A stretch of 29,397 nt of DNA, from assembly GCA_031254635.1 (NCBI GenBank), contig JAIRUB010000209.1:1-29397 (forward strand), written 5' to 3'. The notes beneath the pieces were generated by a model. It worked only from the letters and a program-made list of their open reading frames with translations, was not told the DNA's origin and made no database searches. The stretch's first letter is position 1. Every line of letters starts with the position of its first letter. This DNA comes from Prevotellaceae bacterium. Its GTDB lineage: Bacteria > Bacteroidota > Bacteroidia > Bacteroidales > UBA932. This document shows positions 1 through 6,511 of this stretch, in pieces. The position numbers were made by a program, and so were the translations under genes.

Positions 1-80
1 CGCCTCTGCTTAATAGCGATTATGTGCCTACCGTTAAAGACTTCTCATCCTATCTTAGTAGAAGCGTGGAATTACAGTGA
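1..80 (+). CDS. C-terminal end of an unidentified protein (partial)
   Basis: The frame beginning at base 3 is open from the window edge to a TGA at 78-80 and gives about 25 residues ending in YLSRSVELQ. No family can be recognised from so short a tail. It lies 44 bases before the left end of an IS relic. It is called only because it is open to the edge and ends cleanly; a chance open frame of this length cannot be excluded. Confidence 0.35.
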   Translation, partial: PLLNSDYVPTVKDFSSYLSRSVELQ

Positions 81-184
81 AGGGTAAAAGGTGAGGGATT
101 AAAAAATTTAAGAATTTAAAGTAATTAGTTGCTCCTTAAAATCATTATAAATTATTGATAATCATCAAGATAACTATAAAAATG

Positions 185-216
185 TTTGATTTTTATTATC
201 GTCTTTTGTACCTTTG
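185..216 (+). promoter_or_regulatory. Bacteroidota promoter of the IS relic
   Basis: TTTG at 185-188, a 20-base spacer and TACCTTTG at 209-216 match the Bacteroidota housekeeping promoter. Transcription would begin near 222, so the transposase start is the ATG at 238 and not the upstream in-frame ATG at 214. Confidence 0.6.
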
Positions 217-237
217 TGGCATAAAAAGTGGCAAATT

Positions 238-724
238 ATGATAGGAAAATTATCGGAAAATCAGCGAGAACTTTTTCGTACCCGATTGGAGGATTTGATT
301 AATCCGCGACACGAATTGGCTATGCTGGCCAAAAGCATCGACTGGCAGTATTTTGAAAATGAATTTTCATCCTACTATTCTGACAAAAGAGTCCCAAGTA
401 TTCCTGTACGGACAATGGTTGGCTGTTTGATGTTAAAACACTTATACAATCTCGGAGATGATCGTTTTAGAGCTCTATAAACGTGCAATTAATCAGCAGA
501 AAAACGACAGCAACAAAGTATACAGCCTGCATTATCGGGCATCTGAAAACAGATTTTTCGTATGGAACAAAACTACCTTTTGGGCAAAAAAGGAGTACAA
601 ATCAATGCTAATGGCTGCAACTGCGTGGAATTTAAAGAAAATGATGGAAAAGTTGAAAGAAAATATTTTATATTTTATTTGTCGTTTACTTTTCCCTCAA
701 AATTCATATTATCTCGTCGTATAA
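238..724 (+). pseudogene. IS5-family transposase, deleted and frameshifted
   Basis: The first frame (238-480) reads MIGKLSENQRELFRTRLEDL and onward through a DUF772-type N-terminal region with VRTMVGCLMLKHLYNLGDD, then hits a stop just after that block. The next frame (from about 458) resumes with ELYKRAINQQ and KVYSLH, which in intact relatives lie far downstream, so most of the DDE catalytic core is missing. A third frame around 564-606 carries RMEQNYLLGKKGVQIN, and the last frame carries the C-terminal MAATAWNLKK block to 724. It cannot make an active transposase. Confidence 0.8.
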
Positions 725-774
725 AATCAACTTTTTAAGGAGCAACTAACTATCCTAATCTCTTAAATACAAAA

Positions 775-796
775 AGGCCATCATTACTGACGGCCT
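775..796 (-). terminator. Intrinsic terminator of the ferredoxin gene
   Basis: On the minus strand GGCCGTCA pairs with TGATGGCC (one G-U pair) around a GTAA loop, followed by TTTTT. It lies about 35 bases past the ferredoxin stop codon. An A-run on the other side could also let it end plus-strand transcripts leaving the IS relic. Confidence 0.75.
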
Positions 797-830
797 CTTT
801 TACATTTCCCCTTCGTATTAATTACGAAAA

Positions 831-998
831 TTATTCGGGCTGAATTGCGCCTACCGGACAAGCATCAACACAAGTGCCGCAGTCGGAGCAAACATCGGGG
901 TCGATTTTGTAGATGTCGCCCGGAGAGATAGCCTCAACGGGACATTCGTCAATACAAGTACCGCAAGCGGTGCAATCATCAGAAATTTTGTGAGCCAT
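831..998 (-). CDS. 2[4Fe-4S] ferredoxin
   Basis: A 55-residue protein with two classical CxxCxxCxxxCP motifs: Cys 9, 12, 15, 19 and Cys 37, 40, 43, 47. The last cysteine of each motif joins the other cluster in the clostridial-type fold. It should be a soluble low-potential electron carrier for reactions such as pyruvate or 2-oxoacid oxidation, or hydrogenase chemistry, in an anaerobe; the partner enzyme is not in this window. The length is normal for the family. The start is the only ATG upstream of the first motif, it follows a well-formed promoter, and a terminator follows the stop, so the gene is probably monocistronic. Confidence 0.93.
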   Translation of the reverse strand: MAHKISDDCTACGTCIDECPVEAISPGDIYKIDPDVCSDCGTCVDACPVGAIQPE

Positions 999-1016
999 GT
1001 TTTTAAATTTTAAAAG

Positions 1017-1823
1017 TTAGAATATTAGTACAAAGATAATAATTTTTTTTAACTTCCAAATTAATGAGAATTTTGCTATTCCTGAACATGTTAATAAGGG
1101 CGCTGACACTTTCCCGCTCGGCGGGAGTGAAATTGTTGTTGTCGGGAACAGCGCTGTACACATAAATAACATGAATGGTATCACGGATATTGAATTTGCT
1201 AACTTACTGTATGCAGCAGGGCTGAGTTGGTACTTTTTCTTAAAAAGACGATGGAATGTTCGATATGAGTTAAAACCACAGTCTATCGCAATAGTTTCCA
1301 TTGTGTATCTTAAATAACTGTATATCATCTTTTTAGCATCATCTAACCGCAGGTCGTTGATATATTCCTGCGGGGTTTTTCCTGTTATATTTTTAAGTGA
1401 ATCAAACAGATAGGTCTTATTTGTTGCTAAAGCAGAAGTAAGTTCTTTGTGGTCAATATCGAATTTGGTGTAAATTTTCTCGCAAAGCAAATAGTCTTGA
1501 AGTTTGGCGACTAATTCTTGCTGTTTTTTGTCGATACTTTCATTTTCTTGGGCAGGTTGTGAAACTGATGACGACAGCGCGTCGTAGCGTAGCGTTAGTT
1601 GCTGCAATGTTTCCTTTAAGTTGTCTTGCTCTTTGATTTGGCGATAGAGCCCGCGATTTTTTTCGGCTATCCTTTTTCTACCCCATACCACTAAGGCTAC
1701 AATGAGCGCCAAGGCCACATAGGCAAGGGATAACCCCGTAATGATAAGCTGTTGTTGGCGAAGTTTTGCCAAACGCCGTACGGCAAGCAAAAGGAAGAAC
1801 ACTAAAGTGTACAAGTTTTGCAT
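1017..1823 (-). CDS. Membrane-anchored AraC-type regulator, frayed at its 3' end
   Basis: The protein has one membrane helix near its start (ITGLSLAYVALALIVALVV), a coiled-coil-like linker, and an AraC-type DNA-binding domain with KTPQEYINDLRLDDAKKM and AIDCGFNSYRTFHRLFKKKY. This resembles Bacteroidota regulators with a periplasmic TPR sensor, one membrane helix and a cytoplasmic AraC domain, but the sensor part is absent. The start is set at the ATG at 1823 because a TATCTTTG box at 1861-1854 places the in-frame ATG at 1856 upstream of transcription. After the helix-turn-helix the frame drifts into a low-complexity tail that ends in the ferredoxin promoter. The neighbouring frame over the same stretch looks more protein-like (FTPAERESVSALINMFRNSK), suggesting a frameshift near 1200. 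It may be a decaying gene. Confidence 0.65.
   Translation of the reverse strand: MQNLYTLVFFLLLAVRRLAKLRQQQLIITGLSLAYVALALIVALVVWGRKRIAEKNRGLYRQIKEQDNLKETLQQLTLRYDALSSSVSQPAQENESIDKKQQELVAKLQDYLLCEKIYTKFDIDHKELTSALATNKTYLFDSLKNITGKTPQEYINDLRLDDAKKMIYSYLRYTMETIAIDCGFNSYRTFHRLFKKKYQLSPAAYSKLANSISVIPFMLFMCTALFPTTTISLPPSGKVSAPLLTCSGIAKFSLIWKLKKIIIFVLIF
1031..1060 (-). promoter_or_regulatory. Promoter of the ferredoxin gene
   Basis: On the minus strand TTTG (1060-1057), an 18-base spacer and TATCTTTG (1038-1031) fit the Bacteroidota consensus. The leader would be about 25-30 bases, ending at the ATG at 998. The box lies inside the 3' end of the upstream AraC-type reading frame, whose last residues are translated promoter DNA. 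Confidence 0.7.
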
Positions 1824-1923
1824 TTTTTTAAACAAAAAAGTTAAAAGATAGTACAAAGATAAGAAAAAATAACTAAATTTGTCTTCTTATTCATGTGTAA
1901 AACATCACAAATTATTGTAAATT

Positions 1924-3012
1924 ATGAAATTACGTTTTTTTGCTATAGTCGGCATAATGGTTTTAACGAGTTTGGCGGTTGTTGCTCAGGAGACAGGCCC
2001 TGTTATTTCTTTTGAGAAAACAGTACATGATTTTGGGGTTTTCCTCCAAAAAGCCGGGCCGCAAGCCTATCAATTTATCTTTACCAATACCGGCACTACG
2101 CCGATTATTATTCAGAAAGTTACATCTTCTTGTGGTTGTACCGCCCCAAGTTGGAGTAAGGAACCAATAGCGCCGGGAGGACAAGGTTTTGTAGAAGCTA
2201 TCTATACCCCTTCTGGAGCTGTTCCTTTCGACAAAACTGTTACGGTATATTCTAACGCCAAACCTTCGCCGGTGGTTTTACACATTAAAGGTAGGGTGGT
2301 AGTTGAGCCACCTACGATAGACCAGCTTTATCCGGAAGTATATGGTAACTTACGCTTTAACTTCAAAGAACTTTCCTTAGCCCGTATAGCCCAAGGCACA
2401 GTACGGCTTGATTCTTTCAAGTTTGTGAATATAAGTGATACGCCGGTTAAGCTGACCTTTTCTAAATTACCCAAATACCTGACTATAGAGCAGCTTCCTG
2501 CTGAATTAAAAAAAGGTGAAACCGGCTTATTATTGGTTAAATGGAATACGACAATGGCCAAACCACAGCTTTGGGGCTTTGTAAAAAATCCCTTGACAGT
2601 GTCGATAAACGGCAAGGTTCAACCTGAGTTAAAGCTATCAGTATCGGCTATGATTGAGGATGATTTCAGACATTTGAATTCTGCTGATTATGTTTATGAA
2701 GCAGGCATTATGATTACTAATGTAGTATATAATTTTAATATTGTTAAACAAGGAGCTAAGGTAAATGCTGAGTACGAAATTACCAATACCGGTAAAAAAC
2801 CCTTGCTGATTCGTCAGGTAATTGCTGAATGCCCGTGTATAAAAATTAGCGCTCCAGCTTCGATACAGCCGGGTGCCAAAGCAATGGTAACCGTGGTGCT
2901 GGATACCACTAAGGAAGAAGGCGCTGATAAAATCTATCCTATCACATTAGTTTCTAATGCCCCTGCTCAAACGGTGAGTACATTGTTATTGACAGGATCG
3001 GTAGAAAAATAA
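1924..3012 (+). CDS. DUF1573 protein, exported, two repeats
   Basis: A 362-residue protein with a signal peptide (hydrophobic core around residues 5-19, likely cleavage after AVVAQ). Two Ig-like DUF1573 modules follow: one near residues 28-125 with the typical VHDFG and SSCGCT motifs, and a second near 260-360 with ITNTGKKPLLI and CPCIKI. A less regular segment lies between them. These domains are very common in secreted Bacteroidota proteins and are thought to be structural or adhesive in the periplasm or at the surface; the substrate is unknown. The stop codon overlaps the start of the next gene by one base, so the two are co-translated. Confidence 0.88.
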   Translation: MKLRFFAIVGIMVLTSLAVVAQETGPVISFEKTVHDFGVFLQKAGPQAYQFIFTNTGTTPIIIQKVTSSCGCTAPSWSKEPIAPGGQGFVEAIYTPSGAVPFDKTVTVYSNAKPSPVVLHIKGRVVVEPPTIDQLYPEVYGNLRFNFKELSLARIAQGTVRLDSFKFVNISDTPVKLTFSKLPKYLTIEQLPAELKKGETGLLLVKWNTTMAKPQLWGFVKNPLTVSINGKVQPELKLSVSAMIEDDFRHLNSADYVYEAGIMITNVVYNFNIVKQGAKVNAEYEITNTGKKPLLIRQVIAECPCIKISAPASIQPGAKAMVTVVLDTTKEEGADKIYPITLVSNAPAQTVSTLLLTGSVEK

Positions 3013-4094
3013 TGAAGTTTATTGATGATAGCGCCTTAGTGGTAAACGAAGGAGTAGAACAACCTCCTATAGTGAATCCAAACGCTGCTGCTCTTTTGAA
3101 GAAAAAGCAACAGCGTTTGCTGCATGTATTCGAATATGTAGAAGGCATCTTATCAGGTAATATTACGATACTCAGCAAGGCTATCACTTTAGTGGAAAGC
3201 CGTTTGCCTGAACATCAGGCAGTAGCGCAGCAAATATTGGAGGCTTGCTTGTCTTGTACCGGTAAGTCGGTACGCGTAGGTATTACCGGCGTGCCGGGAG
3301 CTGGAAAAAGTACCTTTATCGAAACTTTTGGCTCTTATTTCACGGCGAAAGGCCATAAGTTGGCTGTATTAGCTATTGACCCGAGCAGCGAACGCACTAA
3401 GGGGAGTATCTTAGGCGATAAAACCCGAATGGAAAAGTTAAGCGTTGACCCTTGCGCTTTCATTCGTCCCAGTCCCAGCGCAGGTTCTTTGGGTGGTGTA
3501 GCGCGTAAAACCCGTGAATCTATCATTCTTTGCGAAGCTGCCGGTTTCGATACCATCTTTGTAGAAACGGTAGGAGTAGGGCAGTCGGAAACTGCTGTAC
3601 ATTCCATGACCGATTTCTTTTTATTGCTGATGATTTCGGGCGCAGGCGACGAACTGCAAGGAATTAAGCGAGGAATCATGGAGATGTCGGATATGTTGGT
3701 TATCAACAAGGCCGACGGCAGCAATGTGGATAAGGCTTTGCTGGCGCAAGCCCAGTACCAGAGTGCTTTGCGGTTGTTCCCAATAAGCGAATCGGGCTGG
3801 AAACCTACAGCGCTGACCTGTTCCTCATTAGAAAATATCGGTATGGAAGCTATTCATCAACAAATTGAAACTTACCTGTCACAAACACAAGCTAACGGCT
3901 ATTTTGAACAGCGCCGCCGCGAGCAATCACGTTATTGGATGCATGCAACGATTAATGAAGCCTTGAAAGACGGATTTTACCATCATAAAAGTATTGAACA
4001 ACAACTACCGGCCTACGAAAAACAGGTGCTCACCGGTAAAATCAGTTCTTTTGCAGCAGCTAAAGAGTTGCTGGATAAATATTTTAGGGATTAA
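3012..4094 (+). CDS. meaB: Methylmalonyl-CoA mutase-associated GTPase MeaB
   Basis: A 360-residue G3E-family GTPase (MeaB/ArgK). The P-loop GVPGAGKST is at residues 93-101. It is followed by AIDPSSERTKGSILGDKTRM, the ETVGVGQSE switch motif and the NKAD base-recognition motif. MeaB guards cobalamin-dependent methylmalonyl-CoA mutase, gating B12 cofactor loading and preventing inactivation, within the succinate-propionate pathway. The mutase genes are not in the window. The length is close to that of other family members. The start codon overlaps the preceding stop (TAATG). A second B12-dependent enzyme, the class II ribonucleotide reductase, is encoded further along. Confidence 0.95.
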   Translation: MKFIDDSALVVNEGVEQPPIVNPNAAALLKKKQQRLLHVFEYVEGILSGNITILSKAITLVESRLPEHQAVAQQILEACLSCTGKSVRVGITGVPGAGKSTFIETFGSYFTAKGHKLAVLAIDPSSERTKGSILGDKTRMEKLSVDPCAFIRPSPSAGSLGGVARKTRESIILCEAAGFDTIFVETVGVGQSETAVHSMTDFFLLLMISGAGDELQGIKRGIMEMSDMLVINKADGSNVDKALLAQAQYQSALRLFPISESGWKPTALTCSSLENIGMEAIHQQIETYLSQTQANGYFEQRRREQSRYWMHATINEALKDGFYHHKSIEQQLPAYEKQVLTGKISSFAAAKELLDKYFRD

Positions 4095-4377
4095 AACAAT
4101 TGGTTTGGATTTATTTGCAAAAATTCCTCATGAATTTTCTCGCCTCGTTTAATCTATCAATAGAGGGAAAATTCCACACAATTTCATATTACTAAAACCA
4201 TCTACAATAAATATAATGCGCTAATATATAGACTGTTTGTTGTTTTTAAAAAAAATGGTACAGCTATTGTAGTCATTTAGTATAGTATAAAGATAAACAA
4301 AATTAACCATTGAATTCTTTATGAAACAGTTTTTTAATTTTTGTCTGTTGCAGGAGCGGACGTAAAACAAAAAAATC

Positions 4378-4605
4378 ATGAGCAAAGGGGTACATATAGG
4401 AGAATTAATTCGCCAAAAACAAAAGGAAAGCGGTAAAACTGTTGTTTGGTTCGCAGATAAAATCAATTGCCATAGAACAAATGTATATAAAATTTTTGCA
4501 AAGCCGCACCTTAATTCATTGCAGTTAGCACTAATATCATCGGTTCTGGATTACAATTTTTCATCGCACTATCCCGATTACAAGGAAAGTGATAAAAAAG
4601 TGTAG
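4378..4605 (+). CDS. Small helix-turn-helix regulator of the RiPP locus
   Basis: A 75-residue protein with a single XRE-like helix-turn-helix: HIGELIRQKQKESG, then VVWFADKINCHRTNVYKIFAK, in which a helix of the type WFADKIN precedes the putative recognition helix. No other domain is present. It stands just upstream of the precursor gene, and its stop codon lies inside a 38-bp near-palindrome that is followed directly by the precursor promoter. From context it is probably a local regulator, perhaps controlling its own transcript and the RiPP operon. Family identity at the HTH level is fairly secure; the regulatory role is inference. Confidence 0.75.
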   Translation: MSKGVHIGELIRQKQKESGKTVVWFADKINCHRTNVYKIFAKPHLNSLQLALISSVLDYNFSSHYPDYKESDKKV

Positions 4606-4638
4606 CCATTTTGGCTACATGTAGCCAAAACGGCTACA
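4601..4638. promoter_or_regulatory. 38-bp near-perfect palindrome upstream of the RiPP promoter
   Basis: TGTAGCC-ATTTT-GGCTACA meets TGTAGCC-AAAAC-GGCTACA, sharing the central bases, so that the whole 38 bases equal their own complement except at one symmetric pair. The unit TGTAGCCnnnnnGGCTACA therefore occurs twice, and GGCTACATGTAGCC is a perfect centre. It covers the HTH stop codon and ends 6 bases before the -33 box. It may be an operator for the HTH protein, or a cruciform or RNA hairpin ending the regulator transcript; no long T-run follows, which argues against a simple terminator. Confidence 0.7.
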
Positions 4639-4644
4639 GAAAAA

Positions 4645-4677
4645 TTTGGACAACTGTTTTGGAACAGTATATCTTTG
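4645..4677 (+). promoter_or_regulatory. Promoter of the RiPP operon
   Basis: TTTG at 4645-4648, a 21-base spacer and TATCTTTG at 4670-4677 form a full Bacteroidota promoter. Between the boxes lies the small dyad CTGTT-TTGG-AACAG (4654-4667). Transcription would start near 4684 and leave a leader of about 230 bases before the precursor ATG. Confidence 0.75.
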
Positions 4678-4702
4678 TTAAAAATTTCTTGAGCCTCGCA
4701 AG

Positions 4703-4780
4703 TTCAATAAAAAAGCCCTTCTTGCAGGCTATAAATGTAAGCCGGACAGCGATTTATTTATAACCCTAAAACAAAAAAGG
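4703..4780 (-). ncRNA. Candidate antisense small RNA within the RiPP leader
   Basis: A minus-strand promoter (boxes at 4818-4815 and 4793-4786) would start transcription near 4780. A hairpin AGCC(TGCAAGAAG)GGCT followed by TTTTTT ends at about 4709. The product would be about 75 bases and fully complementary to the 5' leader of the RiPP operon. No open frame of useful length is seen. The call rests only on the promoter plus terminator pairing. Confidence 0.4.
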
Positions 4781-4785
4781 CGTAG

Positions 4786-4818
4786 CAAAGATAGATAGTA
4801 AGAAAACAGCAAAACAAA
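4786..4818 (-). promoter_or_regulatory. Minus-strand promoter inside the RiPP leader
   Basis: On the minus strand TTTG (4818-4815), a 21-base spacer and TATCTTTG (4793-4786) match the same consensus as the sense promoter at 4645-4677. The two promoters converge within about 140 bases. Confidence 0.55.
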
Positions 4819-4913
4819 TCTTTTTAAGATTTTTTGCGAACATAACAGGCATCGGGATTGATGAAGGTTGTGTAAATAATAAAATTTTTGTTTAATTTCA
4901 AAATTCTAAAAAA

Positions 4914-5081
4914 ATGGAAAAGAATAATGAATTAATTAAATTGGATGCTCAATTGTTAGAGCAGTTTAATGATGATGGCTTAATGGTTATTAGAGGGGGA
5001 AATGTAGCAACTGGAAGCCCAGCAGAGGAAGAGGTAGATATACAGTTCAACATCTATCAATGCAATCCAAAGTGCAAGTAG
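4914..5081 (+). CDS. RiPP precursor peptide with double-glycine leader
   Basis: A 55-residue peptide. The leader (residues 1-29) has the form of Bacteroidota GG leaders: ELIKLDAQLLEQFNDDGLMV, then IRGG at 26-29, the expected C39 cleavage site. The 26-residue core begins NVATGSPAEEEVDIQF and ends IYQCNPKCK, with two cysteines at 50 and 54. The core has a run of acids (EEEVD) and few Ser/Thr, so a lanthipeptide is unlikely; the adjacent SPASM enzyme suggests a thioether or carbon-carbon crosslink. It resembles the 'natural product precursor, GG-Bacteroidales' type. It is followed by a strong hairpin and then the maturase gene. The start is the only ATG, preceded by an A-rich stretch. The modification itself cannot be read from sequence. 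Confidence 0.85.
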   Translation: MEKNNELIKLDAQLLEQFNDDGLMVIRGGNVATGSPAEEEVDIQFNIYQCNPKCK

Positions 5082-5092
5082 TATAACTTAGC

Positions 5093-5129
5093 AAAGGTTA
5101 CCTAATATCTCGTATTAGGTAACCTTTTT
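5093..5129 (+). terminator. Attenuator hairpin between precursor and maturase
   Basis: A perfect stem of 13 to 15 bp (core arms GGTTACCTAATA and TATTAGGTAACC) with a five-base TCTCG loop is followed by a T-run. It begins 11 bases after the precursor stop and ends 8 bases before the maturase start. No promoter is visible between the two genes, so the downstream genes most likely depend on read-through, giving much more precursor than enzyme. Confidence 0.85.
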
Positions 5130-5137
5130 ATTAAAAA

Positions 5138-6454
5138 ATGAAATTAAATTTTTATAACCACTTTGTGAAGCAAGCAAATGGTGTTATCTGCTTTAATGCA
5201 CTGTCAGATGCCTATTTAATGTTGAAAGAAAATGTCTTTACCGACTTTGAGGCAAACTTTAACAACTTAGCGCAGTTTCAAGAAAACTACCCCAATCAAT
5301 ATAAGATATTATGTGAAAACGGGTTTATTTTAGCGGAGGATTTTGATGAAAAAGAGTATTATTTGAATTTGTATTATGAACGAAAATTTGCACGAAATTT
5401 TTACCAATTAATAATAAACCCGACACTGAATTGCAATTTGGCTTGTTGGTATTGTTACGAAAGCCATCAAAAAAAATCGGAATTATCCGATGAAATGATA
5501 AAAAACATATTGTTGCATATTGAAAAAAAATATGAAACAGACAAATTTAATCATTTCGTACTTGGTTTTTTTGGAGGCGAACCCTTGCTGAAACCTAAAA
5601 TCGTAATTGACTTGATAAACAAGGTAAATAATTTAGCAAAAGAAAAAGATTTCAAATTGTCATTAGCTTTTACAACAAACGGAACTATTTTACCTTTAGA
5701 ATTATTAAGTTTGTTGAAAAATTTCAATACATCTTTTCAAATTACTTTAGATGGAGTGAGGAAAATACATGATACCACCCGATTTTTTAAAGAGAATAAT
5801 AAACAGGGGTCTTATGAGTTGATACTTAACAACATTCGGAAAATAACCGAGAATTTAACTGATTACGGTATTACCTTACGCGTCAATTATACAAGTAAAA
5901 CAATTGCAGGCTTAAAACAAGTTGTTGATGATTTCGATTTTTGCGACAGAAAAAAGGTACAGTTCAGTCTTCACAAGGTTTGGCAAGCCGACCAAGCGGA
6001 AATTGACAAAAAACTACTTTTTGAATTTATGAATTACGCCAAAGAGCATAATTTTATTGTCAATTATCTAAATATATATCGGCAATTTTTCTGCTGTTAT
6101 GCCGATAATTACAACGAGGCAGTAATAAACTATAATGGTGATGTTTTTAAATGTACCGCGCGCGATTTTGCTACTGTTGCTCCCGAAGGAAAATTAATGA
6201 GTGACGGAACTATCAAATGGAATACCGAAAAATGGCTGAATCGTATAAACCTTCGATTACCGAGGTTATGCAAAGATTGTAACTTGTTGCCCGCCTGCGG
6301 CAGTATTTGCTCTCAACATAGATTAGAAAAGGGAGAAAATATAAGTTGTATGTTAGATGAGGAATTTACAAAAGACGATTATATTATTCACAATTTAAAC
6401 AGACAACTCATAATAAATAAAATTAATGCTATGTATTCGGAAATTCCAAAATAA
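5138..6454 (+). CDS. Radical SAM/SPASM peptide maturase
   Basis: A 438-residue enzyme. The radical SAM motif CNLACWYC (Cys 99, 103, 106) binds the SAM-cleaving 4Fe-4S cluster; GGEP at 146-149 is the SAM-binding turn. A C-terminal SPASM domain for auxiliary clusters carries Cys 319, 320, 339, 378, 381, 387, 391 and 404, including LCKDCNLLPACGSIC. Residues 1-90 form an extension without cysteine motifs that may contact the leader peptide. Such enzymes install thioether or C-C crosslinks in ribosomal peptides. Its substrate is almost certainly the GG-leader peptide encoded just upstream. It probably belongs with Bacteroidales peptide maturases of the GG-precursor type. The residue pair joined cannot be predicted. 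Confidence 0.9.
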   Translation: MKLNFYNHFVKQANGVICFNALSDAYLMLKENVFTDFEANFNNLAQFQENYPNQYKILCENGFILAEDFDEKEYYLNLYYERKFARNFYQLIINPTLNCNLACWYCYESHQKKSELSDEMIKNILLHIEKKYETDKFNHFVLGFFGGEPLLKPKIVIDLINKVNNLAKEKDFKLSLAFTTNGTILPLELLSLLKNFNTSFQITLDGVRKIHDTTRFFKENNKQGSYELILNNIRKITENLTDYGITLRVNYTSKTIAGLKQVVDDFDFCDRKKVQFSLHKVWQADQAEIDKKLLFEFMNYAKEHNFIVNYLNIYRQFFCCYADNYNEAVINYNGDVFKCTARDFATVAPEGKLMSDGTIKWNTEKWLNRINLRLPRLCKDCNLLPACGSICSQHRLEKGENISCMLDEEFTKDDYIIHNLNRQLIINKINAMYSEIPK

Positions 6455-6487
6455 AACTTTGAGACACCAAAAATGGATTATATTTCC

Positions 6488-6495
6488 TATCTTTG
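6488..6495 (+). promoter_or_regulatory. Possible -7 box before the barrel gene
   Basis: TATCTTTG matches the -7 consensus exactly, but the nearest upstream TTTG (6458-6461) is 26 bases away, longer than normal. If used, transcription would start about 10 bases before the ATG at 6512 and would exclude the in-frame ATG at 6473. Confidence 0.4.
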
Positions 6496-6511
6496 CAAAA
6501 AAACTCTTTTT

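Larger units (their letters stand above)
125..749 (+). mobile_element. IS5-family insertion sequence relic with internal deletion
   Basis: Perfect 17-bp terminal inverted repeats (TTAGTTGCTCCTTAAAA at 125-141, its complement at 733-749) enclose pieces of an IS5-type transposase. At about 625 bp it is roughly half the usual size of such an element. The N-terminal transposase region and the conserved C-terminal block (MAATAWNLKKMMEKLKE) are joined across a deletion near 470-480, and the C-terminal part is broken by further frameshifts around 560 and 607. No convincing target duplication is seen. With intact ends it could still be mobilised by a full-length relative elsewhere. Confidence 0.8.

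Noticed and set aside
122..749. TAA target duplication flanking the IS5 relic
   Set aside because: TAA occurs on both sides but in one case lies inside the matched inverted repeat, so it cannot be a clean target duplication.
4221..4466. Minus-strand 81-codon frame
   Set aside because: It overlaps the HTH gene on the opposite strand, is low in complexity, and has no recognisable features or promoter.
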